Shown: positions 46,101 through 58,143 of the stretch, one piece after another | Layout: each line of letters starts with the position of its first letter | How positions within the stretch are numbered: position 1 is the first letter of the stretch | Assembly: GCF_022539505.1 (NCBI RefSeq) | Contig: NC_061513.1 | Location: forward strand, 174,684,017-174,748,016 | Direction: 5' to 3' | From: Lolium rigidum | Lineage: Eukaryota > Streptophyta > Magnoliopsida > Poales > Poaceae | DNA length: 64,000 nucleotides | Notes under the pieces: model-generated | The model's database searches: none | What the model was told of the DNA's origin: nothing | What the model saw: only the letters and a program-made list of their open reading frames with translations | Translations under genes and position numbers: made by a program

Positions 46101-49100
46101 GCTATCGTCTTTTATCAGTTAAAAGTAGGTTAATTATACTCCATTTGTCACAAAATTAGATGGCTAAAACTGTTGCAATCAGATTGTGCATTGGAAATTT
46201 TGTAGGAATCGGTAGTTCATACATGCAAACTGTCAGATAGGAGTTTGCAAAAGCTGACCTTGGGGACACTGAGTCTTTGCTTTATGTTTGTTTGGTTAGT
46301 CATATAACTTGTTAACCAAGGTGATACGTTTTGTTGTATAAACCTTCATGTTTATTGCACAGGCAAGCTCTTCAACAGTTCAAAGGCGATGCACCTCCTG
46401 TTGTCCTCGATATCATTAACACAATTGAAGGAGGTCCTCCTGTTGATGTTTCTTCTGTCCGCTCTATGTAAGGGATTAACATCAATTGGTTTACATCTTT
46501 TGGAACATTTAATGAAAGTCATTCTTTCACAGAGCAAAGTACAATTGCATATTATTAACTCAGCAGTTAACCTTAGTTCTTCTATGAGTTGTATCATTAA
46601 TCTGTTTTAATGTTTAAGGTGGAGAACTGGTTGATCGTATTACCCCTGATATGAAAACTTACTTGCCAGTTACCTAGCATAGTTAGTTTTAGTTAAATGA
46701 AATGTGTTTTTTCTTCTAGTAAAATAAATTTGTTGCTTGGGACGTTGTTTTAAAATAACTGCTACTGAACTTGTATTGCAGGTATGAACATTTAGCAAAA
46801 AGTGCAGCAACCATCTTTGATGATTCCCTTTCTGCCGATTCTTATCTTAATGTTTTATATATGCCATCCACATTCCCACGATCTGAGAGGTCCAGGCAAT
46901 CCAGAGATTCTCTAGATAGCCAAATTTCATCTGCTAGCTCGTATCTTGAAGATGGACCTCGCAGCAATCTTGATAGCATTCGATATGCAGAGTGTATTCA
47001 TTACTTGCAAGAAGTAAGATTTGTCCTTCAAATGTGCTCTTATGTTTCCTTAATAGCTCAAATTCTGGTCTACAGGGTTCGCCCTATAGTTTTCTGCACT
47101 TTCTAGACTCTGCAGTTCCACTGCTGTTGTAATTGTAGACACCTTAATTGTCTTCATGTTTAGTAACTAATGTTTTTCTTATACTTGCAGTATGCTCGCC
47201 CACAAATGCTTGCTTTCATGTTCAGACATGGTCATTATGCGGAAGCATGCTCTCTATTTTTCCCATCCAATGAGCCAACTGTAGAAGGGGAAGCATCTTT
47301 GTCTTCAGTTCCACGAAGTGATCCTTTAACAACTGATTATGGAACAATTGATGACTTGTGTGATCTATGTCTTGGATATGGCGCTATGCCGGTATTGGAG
47401 GATACAATATTGGCAGTAACTCAATCACCGACTTATAATGACACAGCTGTGATTCAGTACATGAATGCTGTTCTCACTCGCATTTGTAACTATTGTGAAA
47501 CACATCGGCACTTTAACTATCTTTACAGCTTTCTGGTACTGTCATCAATTATTCCTTTGCATCATTCCTTTGGAGTCAGTTTTTGGGCCAATTAATATTT
47601 ACAACGAAACATGGTGTACAGGCTCTAAAAGGTGACCATGTTGCTTCTGGCCTTTGCTGTATCCAGTTATTCGTGAATTCAATGTCCCAAGAGGAATCTC
47701 TGAAGCATTTGGGACATGCCAAGGTATTGATGATTTCATTGTTTATCTTTTGTTATAATGCACTAGTTGGTCTCTGTGCAGCACTGCTAGATCTGGTATC
47801 ATTAACAATATAGTTCACTATCGGTAAGTACCAAAGTGTCCCCGTATGGTTCTGTGACCACCATATATACCGAAGTTAATATTGCAATGGCTTCTAGTCT
47901 CTATTCTAGAGAAAATCATTTGGCATGATTACATATGCGCTTGAAGTCATGAACTGGACACAAAATGCTACTAGTAGCTCATGATAACAAGCAAGCAATC
48001 TGCCAACTGAAAAAGTGAGCCATCTGGGAAATAGTTCTGGACAAGTGTCACAAACCACTCAATCATGGTTTTTCGAAGTATTAGGCTTCTAAAAAATAAC
48101 CACTGATCATTAATTATTGACCAATGACCACAGAGCAGCAACCAGCTATACGACAGTTGGCAGATCCAGTTAGGCAATAACAGTAGAAAGAACCTTTTAG
48201 GCAGCTATATTGAAAGTAGCACAAAGTGAGTAGTTTTTTTTCCGCGAAAACGCAAAGATAGTGCTAGCGTTAAAGAATTGGGCTGTTAGGGTGGTGCGCG
48301 GGGACCAAAGCGGAGTCAGTACGCCGAGTGCGAGTGATGGGCTGGGCTTGATGGGGAGTCTGTGAGGTTGGTTATTTTTTCCAGTCAGTTTGTATCGATT
48401 TTCGATTTTTTACCAGAAAGAATGGAAGCATAAAAACCGCAGTTCTTTGTACAGTACCAAAAAGGTTTTGAAACCAAGTTGACCGGTTTGGCTTGGTCCC
48501 CCCTCTCCCCCTCCCTCAGAAAGTGAATCATTGGTACAATCATACAGGTGAGTCTACAAAGTCATAGAAAAAGTATGACCATTTGTGACCTAGACAAAAA
48601 ATGCGAGAAAATGCCAGAAGTTTGTCTTTTCGTACAGGTCACAGGGATCATATTTTTGGATGAATGTTTCCAGGTGCACATGATATGGCATGACTTACAT
48701 CCATGAATATGTCCACATTTTGTGGAAACTAGTGAAGTGGTTTAGTATGATGGAGTGCAAGTGGTGACTAGGTGCAGAACATCCATGTCTCATGGTTCAA
48801 CCTTCATGTTATGCCACCTTGAAGAAGCACTGCTTGGACCCTGGGTCATGTCTAATGTGGCGAAAATTCCAATATGAGGCAACAGATTTAGTCATATGAG
48901 GGTCTAGAAATGCTAGCAGTCAGTTCAAGCTTTGATGCATGCATTTCTCTTTGCAAATTCTGAGGGTGCACATAGCATAGCAATCTAAAGTTCTCGTTAC
49001 AGTAGTATCATACTATCATGTTTCTGCGATCTCAATTTGCATTTACTTGAATGATGCTATAAATCTCCATTAAAATGAGTCATTTCATAATTGAATTAGC

Positions 49101-52100
49101 AGTAGAAGTGTGTAGACGCCATAACAGATTTGACTTCTGTTTTTATTTTATTTTCATTTTTTCTACTGTCCCTCATCACCGCCTTGGCGCCTCCTAGCAT
49201 ACTGCTGCCTGAGCTGAAGTCTCCTGCTTATGTGCTGTTAATATCCAAACCATCATGCCTGCTTGCCAAAGAGATTCTATTGCTTCGGATACCCCGTCTT
49301 GAAGTGCACTCTATATTGGTTGCAGCTGAGTGGAGTAAATTTCCCCTGCCAAGTACTATTGTGCTAGCATTCTTGTATGGTGACCGCCACTCCTCAAATT
49401 CAGGCTGACTTAATTCACACATAACAACAAGAAGAGTTCTTAGGCCAACTGATGAATATTTCTGGAGATATCCCTCGTTAGAAAGAACATTGTCAAGCTC
49501 GATAATTCAAAACATTGAACTGTCTGCACCTTTGACATATTGAACGTGTTTCTGACTGTCCCCACCTAAATGGTAGAGAGATGATGGAATGGCAAAACTG
49601 AGGAGTGTTGTAACGGAACAGTGGCAAGATTGAGATTTTGACCAGTCAAATGGAAAAACTGTTAAGATCAGTCATAGCAGGAATGATAAAAACCCTACTA
49701 TCATTTGACAGCATGGTTGCTTTGTAATGCACTGATTTAGGTGACATTATGCAAAACTACTATTTATAGAATAATAATAATGCCCAGGGAGATGTGTTGG
49801 TCCAGAACTGACTGATGACAGTGAAAAAGGAATCTAATAATAGAAAAATGTTCAAAATAATTTGTGCTCTCTAGAAAATTAGATGTTGAATTTGTTCATG
49901 GATATCATGGAACAACTTGCATAAACTTCTTTTGCAGTGAAATACTCCCATGGCATATCTCTAGTTCTAAGTGTTACAGTTGACTACTTTATGTACTGAT
50001 GTTGTTTAAGCCAAAGTCTAATCGTTAATGCATAAATTTAGAAAAATGCAGCGAGATTCTTTTGGACCTGATTGTGCCTAACTATTCTACATGGTACTTT
50101 TACATGATGATAGTAATTAATAAATAATGGTCTGTGGTGTTTCTTATGCTCAGCTTCTTCTGAATGCAGACACATTTTGAGGAAGCCTTATCTGTACGAG
50201 ATAGAACAATTGAGGCTACAAAATTGGTATCGCGGACTGCGCGCAATAAGAGTGCATCGGAGAAACTAACTAGAGAGATGATAATGAAATTTTCTACTAG
50301 GGTCTCCTATCAGGTTAGTAAATTGTGAAAGCAGATAAATTTCCAGGCGAAGATGACTTATTCTCTTTTATCATTTTTTGTGTACATGTTTGAGGCTGGT
50401 TCTCTGGGATCCAGCTGGATATCATTTGTAGACCAACATTCATGCAGACTTTTTAGCTGTGCAATAATTTGATGTCTGCAATTTTAAAGCTTAATAGGCT
50501 AATCCAGTTGCATATGCTGATATCGTAGATGGATGTAGTGAAGGCCCTGAACAGTGTAGATGGTCCTCAGTGGAAAACCTCCCTATTTGGGAATCCAACT
50601 GACCCTGAAACTCTGAGGTTTGTACCTCTCTTTTCCTTTTAAGGCAAAATTTCTTTTAATTGATCTTAGAAGAGGCTACACAGCTTAACATTTTGCTGTC
50701 TGAAAGATACTCGTCTCCTGGATGTGTCCAGTTCACATTGCTTGTGTCATGGTTTAGCTTTAAATGTATGTTTATTAAGCTTTTCTAAGAGTCGGTGAAG
50801 AGCTATCGACTATACATTGACACTTGCAGTGACTATTGCTTCTTTAATTTATTATTATCTATTGCATCGGAGTCATTAATGATTTCTCCTTTTAGTTTGC
50901 ACCAGTAGTTGACTAATCCATTTCTTATTGCCTGATGTACTTATTTGTTTTAATGTAAGCTAGCATTCTTTGCAGGCGAAGGTGCATGGTTGTTGAAACT
51001 CTGGCTGAAAAACATTTTGACTTGGCTTATAGAATGCTTCACGAGTTTGATCTTCCAGGTTACTAATATTTCATTCCATTTGCTCTTAAGTTTGCGGAGT
51101 TGATATAAAGTTGATTATTTGGGAATGATGTTTGAGAATAGGATCTGTATACTCAGAATTACTGACTGCCCATTTTTTTTCAGTTGTTGGTATTTATGCC
51201 GGTGTAGCAGCATCGCTTGCAGAGAGGAAAAAAGGTGGCCAATTAACGGAGTTCTTGAAGAACATAAGAGGAACCATAGAAGATGATGAATGGGATCAGG
51301 TGATGTGTACTATGTTTTTTTTTTGCAGCCTTCAGCTTTGCTTACAACCTGATCAGATGCTGAGCTAGTATTTAGCCATATATACATATGCACTATGTTG
51401 ATGCGATATTATTTGTCTATGTAGTTCTCATCTTATCCAAATGTTTAGATCTGTACACCAACACCAACAAAGCCTTTATTCCCAAACAAATTGGGATAGG
51501 CTAGAGGTGAAACCCATAAGATCTGGCACATGGATAGCAAGCTTCCACGCGGCTCTTTCCATGGCTAGTTCTTTGGTGATACTCCAGTCCTTCATCTCTC
51601 TTTACGGACTCCTCCCATGTCAAGTTTGGTCTACCCCGTTCTCTCTTGACATTATCAGCACGCTTTAGCCATACACTATGCACCGGAGCTTCTGGAGGCC
51701 TGCGCTGAATATGCTCAAACCATCTTAGACGATGTTGGACAAGCTTCTCTGCAATCGGTGCTACCCCAACTCTATCTTGTATATCATCATTCCGGACTCG
51801 GTCCTTCCTCGTGTGGCCACACATCCATCTCAACATGCGCATCTCCGCCACACCTAACTGTTGAACATGCCGCCTTTTAGTCAGCCAGCGCTTAGCGCCA
51901 TACAACATTGCGGGTTGAACCGCCGCCCTATAGAACTTGCCTTTTAGCTTTTGTGGCACTCTCTTATCACAAAGAAAGCCAGAAGCTTGGCGCCACTTCA
52001 TCCATCCGGCTTTGATCCGGTGGTTCACATCTTCATCAATATCCCCATCCTTGTGCAGGATTGACCCCCAAGTATCGAAAGGTGTTCTTCTGAGGCACCA

Positions 52101-54208
52101 CCTGCCCATCCAGGCTAACCTCCTCGTGCCTAGTAGTACTAAAACCGCACATCATGTACTCAGTTTTAGTTCTACTAAGTCTAAAACCTTTCGATTCCAA
52201 GGTTTGTCTCCATAGTTCTAACTTCCTATTGACCCCCGTTCGACTATCATCGATTAGGACCACATCATCCGCAAAGAGCATACACCTGGGATATCTCCTT
52301 GTATATCCCTTGTGACCTCATCCATCACCAAATCAAATAGATAAGGGCTCAAAGCTGACCCTTGGTGTAGTCCTATTTTAATAGGGAAGTCATCGGTATC
52401 GCCATCTCTTGTTCGAACACTTGTCACAACATTATCATACATGTCCTGTAAGCTATATAAATATATAGAATGTTCATACGACATTATTTGACTATGGAGT
52501 TCACTACTTATCCAAGGTGTGAGAGATCTGACTTATCATTAGTTCTCTCTCCGTTCCATAATGTATGTAAGACGTTTTAGCAAACTATTTCAATTTTCCA
52601 AAATGTCTTATATTATGGAACAGAGTGATACTATATAAATGTCACTCTGTATATCCAGTTATATTCCTATGTTTGAGGCTTCGAGCATGTTTCATTGGCC
52701 ATACAAGAACAGCAAGTCATTACCAGTACAAAATGGGTAGATGATGCTTAGATTTTCTTTTCCAATAGAAAAAGGGATATGCTGTATCATTATCCCAATA
52801 TATAAAAACTATATACGATACCTTTTCTGGTTGAGATACTCTATGAGAATTATCTAGGTGAATGGTCGTCTGATGTATTTGTTCACTTGCTTTTAATAGG
52901 TTCTGGGTGCTGCTATAAATGTCTATGCTAACAAGCATAAGGAAAGGCCAGATCGACTTATTGACATGCTAATCAGCAATCACAGGTACTTGTGATGGTG
53001 TATTTTTTCATATACTCCCGCTGTTCACAAATATAAGATGTTTTAGACACTTCAAAGTGAACTAGATACACACCACAATGAGTTGAATCTACACACTAAA
53101 AGTAGACTACATACATACAAAAAATAGATGAATGTACTAAAAACTAAAACATCTTATATTAGTGAATGGAGGGAGTACATTTTACTAGATGTGATCAGCA
53201 ATTGCAGTTTAAGTGTTGAATTATGAATTCATTGTTTATTAATGATTGGACTATGTCCTTTTGCTTTCTTGCCGTTATCATGAAATTTGGTCCTCAAGTA
53301 GGGCATGTTAATTGGTGCTGTATGGGAAGTACAGGCAACACCCCCCACCCCCGCCCCCTCTCTTTACTTTTGGATTTCAACTCAACTGCATTTGCACAAT
53401 ATTCATGTACTTTGTGTTTCAACATAATGGCAACATTTGTCTATGCAAAAGAGAAGAGAATAATCATCGCCAAAAGTCATTATAGCAAGTACATGTAACG
53501 AACCCACACCCTCAGAACTGTTACATGCTCCAGCAAGCAGCACATTGGGTGCCTCTTGCATGCTCATGGCAGCCTGTCCATAAGCGTTACCTTAGACATA
53601 AACGCACATGATTCTGTACTAAACAACTCTCTCTGACCCTTTCTAAACTGTTTCTAATTTTTACAGGAAAGTACTTGCCTGCGTTGTTTGTGGCCGTCTA
53701 AAAAGTGCATTCCAAATAGCCTCACGAAGTGGAAGTGTAGCTGATGTTCAATATGTTGCCCATCAGGTCAGTTATCTACATATGCATTCTATCTAATGAG
53801 CAAATGAATTTATATGTGTTCTTTTGCAAGCGTCCATTAGAACCAGAGGTCAATTCTGTAAATAAATGGGAATGTACTGGTTTGGTCCCTTAATGTCAGG
53901 ATTAGGTCTATTTTGGCCTTGAACTTTCCAGTGTTACTTGATTTGGACCTGTCTTCAAGCCGAACTGTATCCTGAGAAGTTACAACATATAACAGATGTC
54001 ACCTTTAAATTCGAGGGACTAAAAATCAACACACAACATATAACAACCACATGACTGGATCAATGAAAGTGCAATCAGTGCTCCTGTCCCCTTTGCACTT
54101 TAGTTTGCTCTGTTTCCTGAATTTTGTGTCCTTTTTTGACAGGCATTACATGCGAATGCATTGCCGGTTCTTGATATGTGCAAGCAATGGCTGGCTCAGT
54201 ACATGTAA
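31154..54208 (+). CDS. Plant ZFYVE26/spastizin-like protein, 36 coding exons, 2,420 aa
   Basis: Human ZFYVE26 (SPG15) acts with spatacsin and AP-5 in lysosome reformation; a plant role is inference. Recognition: N-terminal [19 protein letters not shown] (residues 17-35), [20 protein letters not shown] and [15 protein letters not shown] (within 1417-1513), [20 protein letters not shown] (within 1580-1740), C-terminal [15 protein letters not shown]. No FYVE Cys cluster is visible; only CVVC near the end. All junctions are GT-AG and phases agree. Exons: 31154-31884, 32546-32690, 33326-33595, 33721-33888, 33973-34185, 34380-34474, 35043-35214, 35342-35724, 36144-36267, 36905-37000, 37086-37157, 37746-37883, 38190-38340, 38423-38784, 40498-40928, 41001-41303, 41439-41663, 41843-41933, 42344-42421, 42587-42877, 42964-43161, 43309-43791, 45022-45183, 45257-45586, 45678-45760, 46363-46467, 46782-47013, 47191-47535, 47622-47723, 50170-50313, 50529-50617, 50976-51058, 51184-51299, 52900-52985, 53667-53766, 54143-54208. 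The start is the first ATG of a GC-rich exon 1, which holds a small EVPLSE duplication. Confidence 0.8.
33169..33186. repeat. Poly-T tract in intron 2
   Basis: About 18 consecutive T residues within intron 2 of the ZFYVE26-like gene. It could mark a minus-strand retroposed A tail, but no body is recognised. Confidence 0.7.
36078..36099. repeat. (CT)n microsatellite in intron 8
   Basis: Eleven CT units lie in intron 8, preceded at 35,990-36,030 by related CTCTCT and GAGAGGGAGAAGG stretches. It is a likely length-polymorphic marker. Confidence 0.9.
39546..39625. mobile_element. Stowaway MITE in intron 14
   Basis: CTACCTCTGTTCCATAATGT at the left pairs with the complement of ATATTATGAAACAGAGTGA at the right. 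TA dinucleotides flank both ends (39544-39545, 39626-39627). The internal halves GCCGTTTTGGCAAAC and GTTTGCCAAAACGGC form a near-perfect hairpin. This is Tc1/Mariner-type. Confidence 0.8.
39869..40365. mobile_element. hAT-type MITE in intron 14, 497 bp
   Basis: The ends are 23-bp inverted repeats starting TAGGGATGAAAATGGAGCGG with no mismatch by eye. The flanks are TATGCAGT (39861-39868) and TATGTAGT (40366-40373), an 8-bp target duplication with one change, as expected for hAT. Inside are many CGGAAA/TTTCCG repeats. The small frames crossing it have no transposase motif, so it is non-autonomous. Confidence 0.88.
47724..50169. other. Long intron 29 of the ZFYVE26-like gene
   Basis: At 2,446 bp this is the longest intron. 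A T-run followed by CCGCGAAAACGCAAAGATAG at about 48,232-48,262 looks like the 3' end of a minus-strand LINE fragment. The rest is unassigned, and the small frames (for example 49130-49408) show no domain. Confidence 0.5.
51454..52484 (-). mobile_element. RTE-type LINE fragment in intron 33, antisense
   Basis: The minus strand encodes the C-terminal half of an RTE-clade ORF2. Motifs in order are [20 protein letters not shown], then [12 protein letters not shown] with the catalytic F-ADD box, KTEYM, and RRLRW-like and GRP-TWEE segments. Two frame changes separate the pieces. The 3' end, on the minus strand, reads AATTTGTTTGGGAATAAAGG followed by TTG repeats, the usual RTE tail. The 5' end is truncated. 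Degenerate direct repeats flank the insertion (51405-51453 and 52480-52530). Lying antisense in an intron, it should be removed by splicing. Confidence 0.85.
52541..52632. mobile_element. Stowaway-like MITE in intron 33
   Basis: CTCTCCGTTCCATAATGTAT at the left is complementary in part to CTTATATTATGGAACAGAGTG at the right. Internal arms ACGTTTTAGCAAACTA and AATTTTCCAAAATGT also pair partly. It is related to the MITE at 39546. The exact flanking TA sites are unclear. Confidence 0.65.
53015..53175. mobile_element. Stowaway MITE in intron 34, 161 bp
   Basis: The ends CTCCCGCTGTTCACAAATAT and the complement of TTATATTAGTGAATGGAGGGAG are inverted repeats. TA flanks both sides (53013-53014, 53176-53177). 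The inner phrase AAGATGTTTTAG pairs with CTAAAACATCTT. This is a typical Triticeae Stowaway. Confidence 0.9.
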
Positions 54209-54969
54209 CTCAAAAGTGTTCTGACCCAATGGATGCCGAGGAGAATTTTGATCATAGCAAAGAAAACAAAGCGTTGACCTCACTGAACGTAATTCTCCTC
54301 TGTGCCTAGCCGGGTTTGTGCGGAGAGCAAAATCAGAACGAGAAGCAAATTAGGTCAAGGCGTACAGTTCTTGCTCGTATCAGCGCGTGTACTGTATGCG
54401 CACGTGGATGTGCTGTGTATATATGTTCTTGTGAGTGGCTCTTGATGCATTCATACATGGGAGTGCATGCATGCTTGATGTGATGTAAATTTTGTAGTTC
54501 CATTGCCTCCATCGAAGTATGATGGGCAATTCTACAACTAGGGGTAGGCAAACCAGAAAGGGGCTAGTGCTTACTTTAGTGAATGTTTCTTGTAAAAAGT
54601 TTTGGCTGATCCTCTTTATTTTTTGTGGGGCAAGTTTTGGCTGAACCTTAACCCCTGACCGTTTGGCTGCTTATATGTTCAGCAGAAGAAATCTAGGTAC
54701 ATGTTTGTATAGCAAAATAGTTACATTTGAACCGTGCCTGCCATCTGAAGCAGCAGCTGTGAATTCATGATTTTTTTATCACATGAGAAGAAAAAGAAAG
54801 TCTCAATACATGGTGTATCAGCTTGTATTTAGTTTGTTTACTCCCGGAGCTGGGATTGACTATACAGTATACTCTATTTCTGTTGGACATGAGCATGCTT
54901 TGAGAAACCAAGCTTTTGAGGTTGTGGCTAGCTGTAGCAAAGAAAGCTTGGGCTAGTTTGTTTTTAAAA
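54209..54969 (+). other. 3' UTR and downstream flank of the ZFYVE26-like gene
   Basis: The first few hundred bases after the TAA are probably the 3' UTR, with T-rich and TGTA-rich stretches near 54,410-54,500 where polyadenylation may occur. No canonical AATAAA is placed with confidence. No further gene is seen before the gap. Confidence 0.4.
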
Positions 54970-55069
54970 NNNNNNNNNNNNNNNNNNNNNNNNNNNNNNN
55001 NNNNNNNNNNNNNNNNNNNNNNNNNNNNNNNNNNNNNNNNNNNNNNNNNNNNNNNNNNNNNNNNNNNNN
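54970..55069. other. Assembly gap, 100 N
   Basis: Exactly 100 undetermined bases, the conventional size for a gap of unknown length. It truncates the minus-strand Harbinger ORF1-like gene on its 3' side. True distance between flanks is unknown. Confidence 0.98.
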
Positions 55070-56171
55070 TGACACATGATCAAATGGACACAGAACAAAC
55101 GTACCCAATCCTTTATCGTTTTGCTGCTCTCCCTCCGGTTCTTGACCTTCTCAAAGTGGCCATGAAATTTGCTACACGCCGCCTTGATTATGTTCCAACG
55201 GTGAGAGAGGGTGCCGTCGTTCCGGATCATGTGGATGGTAGTGTAATAATTCTTCCTCTCATTAAATTGATCAAGGAGGCGCTTGTAGTACTTGTCGGAG
55301 GTTTGATTGGCGTCAGTTATGGGGCAGAAGCTCACTACCTTAAACGAGTCGATGAGGCACTCATCCTCCAAGACCTTCGACCTAGGCCCACGAGTGCTAG
55401 CAGTCGCCTTATTCCTCTTCTTGGTCATTGTCACGCCGGTGTCGGCATCGATCGGCACCTCCTCGCCCTCCTCATCCTCGGCGTCCTCCTCCTCTCCGTC
55501 GGCCTCATCGTCATAGTCGTCGACACCGACGTCGGGTTTGTAGCCGTCGCCGCGGATGAAGCCCCTTAGGGTCTCGGCGCCGTGCATCTATGCCAGAAAA
55601 AACCATTTTGACTCAGCGGCGGTCTACAATATGTGTACAAGATGAGAAAACTCACGTTGTCATCGCATATGGGCACACCGGACGCGCTGCCGAGCACCTG
55701 GTGGGCACTCCTGCTATCGCTGCTGAAGGGGCTGCGGGGGAGGACGGTGCCGTCAGTCACATGGCCAACATTGCTGGTCGGGATGCGATGGCATAGATCT
55801 GACGATGTGTTGAGGTCGGGGAAGCGAAAGCCGCCGCTTCCCCTCGGCACCGAATCTGGTGAGAACGTCGCGCTGGGGTCGATGGTGCCGCTCTCGGCGT
55901 ACTCGGTGGAGTAGCGAGCGTATTCATCCATCTGGGACAACCGCATCTGCGAGAGCAACAGTGCCTCCACGAAGTACACCGGCGACGAGGGTGAGCCGCC
56001 CAAGCTAAGGCACACATCGGCTGCGGTCGCCCCTCTCGCGGACTCGGCTTTGTGCGCCTCAGCGTTGACGCGGCGCCTTCTGTGGTCCGCCGTGATGAGC
56101 ATGCATTGGTGTTTCTCTTCATCCCACGCCTCCCGCGACATGCTTGTTGATAGCTCCAAATTTGGATGCAT
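55070..56171 (-). CDS. PIF/Harbinger ORF1-type (Myb/trihelix-like) protein, two exons, cut by gap
   Basis: Exon 1 (56171-55657) begins MHPNLELSTSMSREAWDEEK, has a basic RRRRVNAEAHKAE stretch and ends SASGVPICDDN at a GTGAGT donor. After a 69-bp intron with acceptor GGCATAG, exon 2 (from 55587) starts MHGAETLRGF in phase 0. It has an acidic run (DDEADGEEEDAEDEEGEE), then DECLIDSFKVVSF, SDKYYKRLLDQFNERKNY and LSHRWNIIKAACSKFHG. The latter is the DNA-binding fold of Harbinger ORF1 and the related NAM-associated proteins, which help transposase act. The 3' end is lost in the N gap. It is probably transposon-derived rather than a host gene; the transposase is not visible. Confidence 0.6.
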
Positions 56172-56408
56172 TTTACTACGGATTTTCCATCACCTATCTA
56201 CAGGTTTCAATGATTTTTCATTGGATTTTGTGTTTCAACTAACGCTAATATCGCGATCCAAGCGAAACCTTGTTTTTAATCATGAATCCTAGAAAACCAT
56301 CATATCCGGAGGATCCAAGGACATTTATGGGCTAATTGCAACAAAATAAAGACATTTTCTTTTGAGGCCAAACTCATCTTGGCGATGCTGGTGCTTTAAC
56401 GTGCATCG

Positions 56409-56444
56409 GTACGGGCAGGGCTTCCCCGTACGGTCTGCCCGTAC
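56409..56444. repeat. Perfect 10-bp inverted repeat
   Basis: GTACGGGCAG at 56409-56418 is complementary to CTGCCCGTAC at 56435-56444, with an inner CCCCGTACGG between them. It is GC-rich in an AT-rich context. The role is unknown. Confidence 0.75.
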
Positions 56445-57989
56445 TGGCCGGCGCCGCCTTCGTCTTATCAAACCAAACCCTTTATGTGAAGGGCGATAGA
56501 CGGAAAAACACACACAACAACAACCATTCGCACCAGAACCGAAGAGATCAGATCTGAAGAAGGAGAATGCTAACCTTGACTCCATCGACGATCAATCTCA
56601 TTAAGATCATCACCTCATCCACTACATCCCACTTGTACTGAGAGAGAGATTCATACTTGTAAGATTAGGTATTGAAACCTCTATTTCATCCTGGTTTGTA
56701 TTTGATTTGATCTTCAACTATTGTGGATTGCTACGGTAATATCAAGCTGAACTCCATTTACTTTGCAATGATATTGTTATGCTATTCTCCTCTCATGTGT
56801 GAGTAGATCCCATTGGCGTGGGAGATGTAGGGGATTGGTGAGATGTGATGTGCCAATTTTATTTCATCTATTTGTGAACCTATGTTTGAGATTATTACAT
56901 ATATGAGTATAAATTTTTATGTGCATCTAATGATGTTATCTAATTTAAGGGTCCAGATAGCATGATCTCAAGAACTCATAAACATGAATTTATTTGCTAG
57001 TGATTCGGTGATCCCCGAGTGACACGGCCGATATTAAAGAAGATCTAGCAATACTTGAGGAATTACAAGGAATCACCGAGCTTAAAGATTTACTCCGATC
57101 TAACCACCTTAATAGATGCGTTGACCATAGCTTTGATAACAGGCAGAAGGATTATTAAACGAAGATGAAATCTACCAAGATAAGTTTTTCTCTTTTATGG
57201 GTTACTTACCTTCTCAGATATAAATATGAAGAATCACTTATCACATTTATTCCACCTGACACAATCACTATCGGCATGAACCGAATCACCTCGCGCCTAC
57301 TTTTTCAGCTGCAGAAACTCATTTATTTTTTATTGGTTGTTTACTTTTATGTATTTTACTTTATTGCACCATCAATACTCCAAACCCTTATTATTTATAC
57401 TCACCACTTTCCATTTTAATTCTTGCAGTCAATTCACCTAAGACTTGTGACACCTTGCGTGTGACAGAAAGACCACGGATAAACATCCTCCTACGCTCCT
57501 TGTTGGGATACGATATAAAAACCGAAAATAATACTTTCACGAAAATATGCACGATAACCATGTATAATCTATTGTATACAAACTTTGAGTGCAATATAAT
57601 TTACGCTCTCACGGATCTTTGTTCTCGACAAGAACAAAAACTAGCACACCATAGCAAAATCTTTTAACAAGCCGTCTTAGCTTGCAATCAAGTCCTCGTG
57701 ACTTGCGGGTTAATGCCGAGCTGCTCCAATAAAGAAGGAAATGAATGCGAATACCCCTAGCTGCGGGACAGGGAAGCATGATGCCACACAATGCAACAAT
57801 AAATTTGAGCAGCTGGGAAATTCACAGCGCTCTCTGACTACAGTAGATCTTCATAGGGTTTCGTGGTGGATACAGTTCTGTGTAAGTTCACACTGCCATC
57901 AATACATACCAAATACTCCTAGCATTACCATCGTAGTGTATCTCCCCTCCTTGATGTAATCTCCCCTTCTTTAGGTTAGTTGTATCTTT
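56445..57989. other. Retrotransposon-like spacer without a gene
   Basis: The stretch at 56,590-57,130 has the look of a Triticeae LTR or leader (phrases such as GGTCCAGATAGCATGATCTC, TTTATTTGCTAGTGATTCGG and GTGACACGGCCGATATTAA), but I cannot define both ends. No coding region is supported in 57,130-57,990. Confidence 0.35.
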
Positions 57990-58053
57990 CTGCATATTAA
58001 TATAAAATTTACACCGTAGGGGCTTCCCCTACTGTAAAGGTGTCAAAAAAAAA
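57990..58053 (+). mobile_element. Probable LINE 3' end with A tail
   Basis: The sequence TTAATATAAAATTTACACCG is followed by GGGGCTTCCCCTACTGTAAA and nine A residues at 58045-58053. It contains a GTAGGGG-CTT-CCCCTAC hairpin. I recall this ending from grass LINEs. The body upstream is not recognised. Confidence 0.45.
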
Positions 58054-58143
58054 TACAAAAGAGACACACAAGAGGGTTGACTGGAAAAGGTCGAAATAGA
58101 GTTGGCAAAGGATAAGGCAAGCACCTTGCTTCCAATGAAACGC

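Noticed and set aside
49130..49408. 92-codon frame in intron 29
   Set aside because: No domain, no splice signals linking it to flanking exons, and phase does not match.
31154..54208. FYVE zinc finger searched for in the large gene
   Set aside because: No cluster of paired Cys with a basic RRHHCR-like motif is present in any exon; only an isolated CVVC.
56590..57130. Possible solo LTR
   Set aside because: The sequence has a retrotransposon-like feel, but TG/CA ends and a target repeat could not be located.
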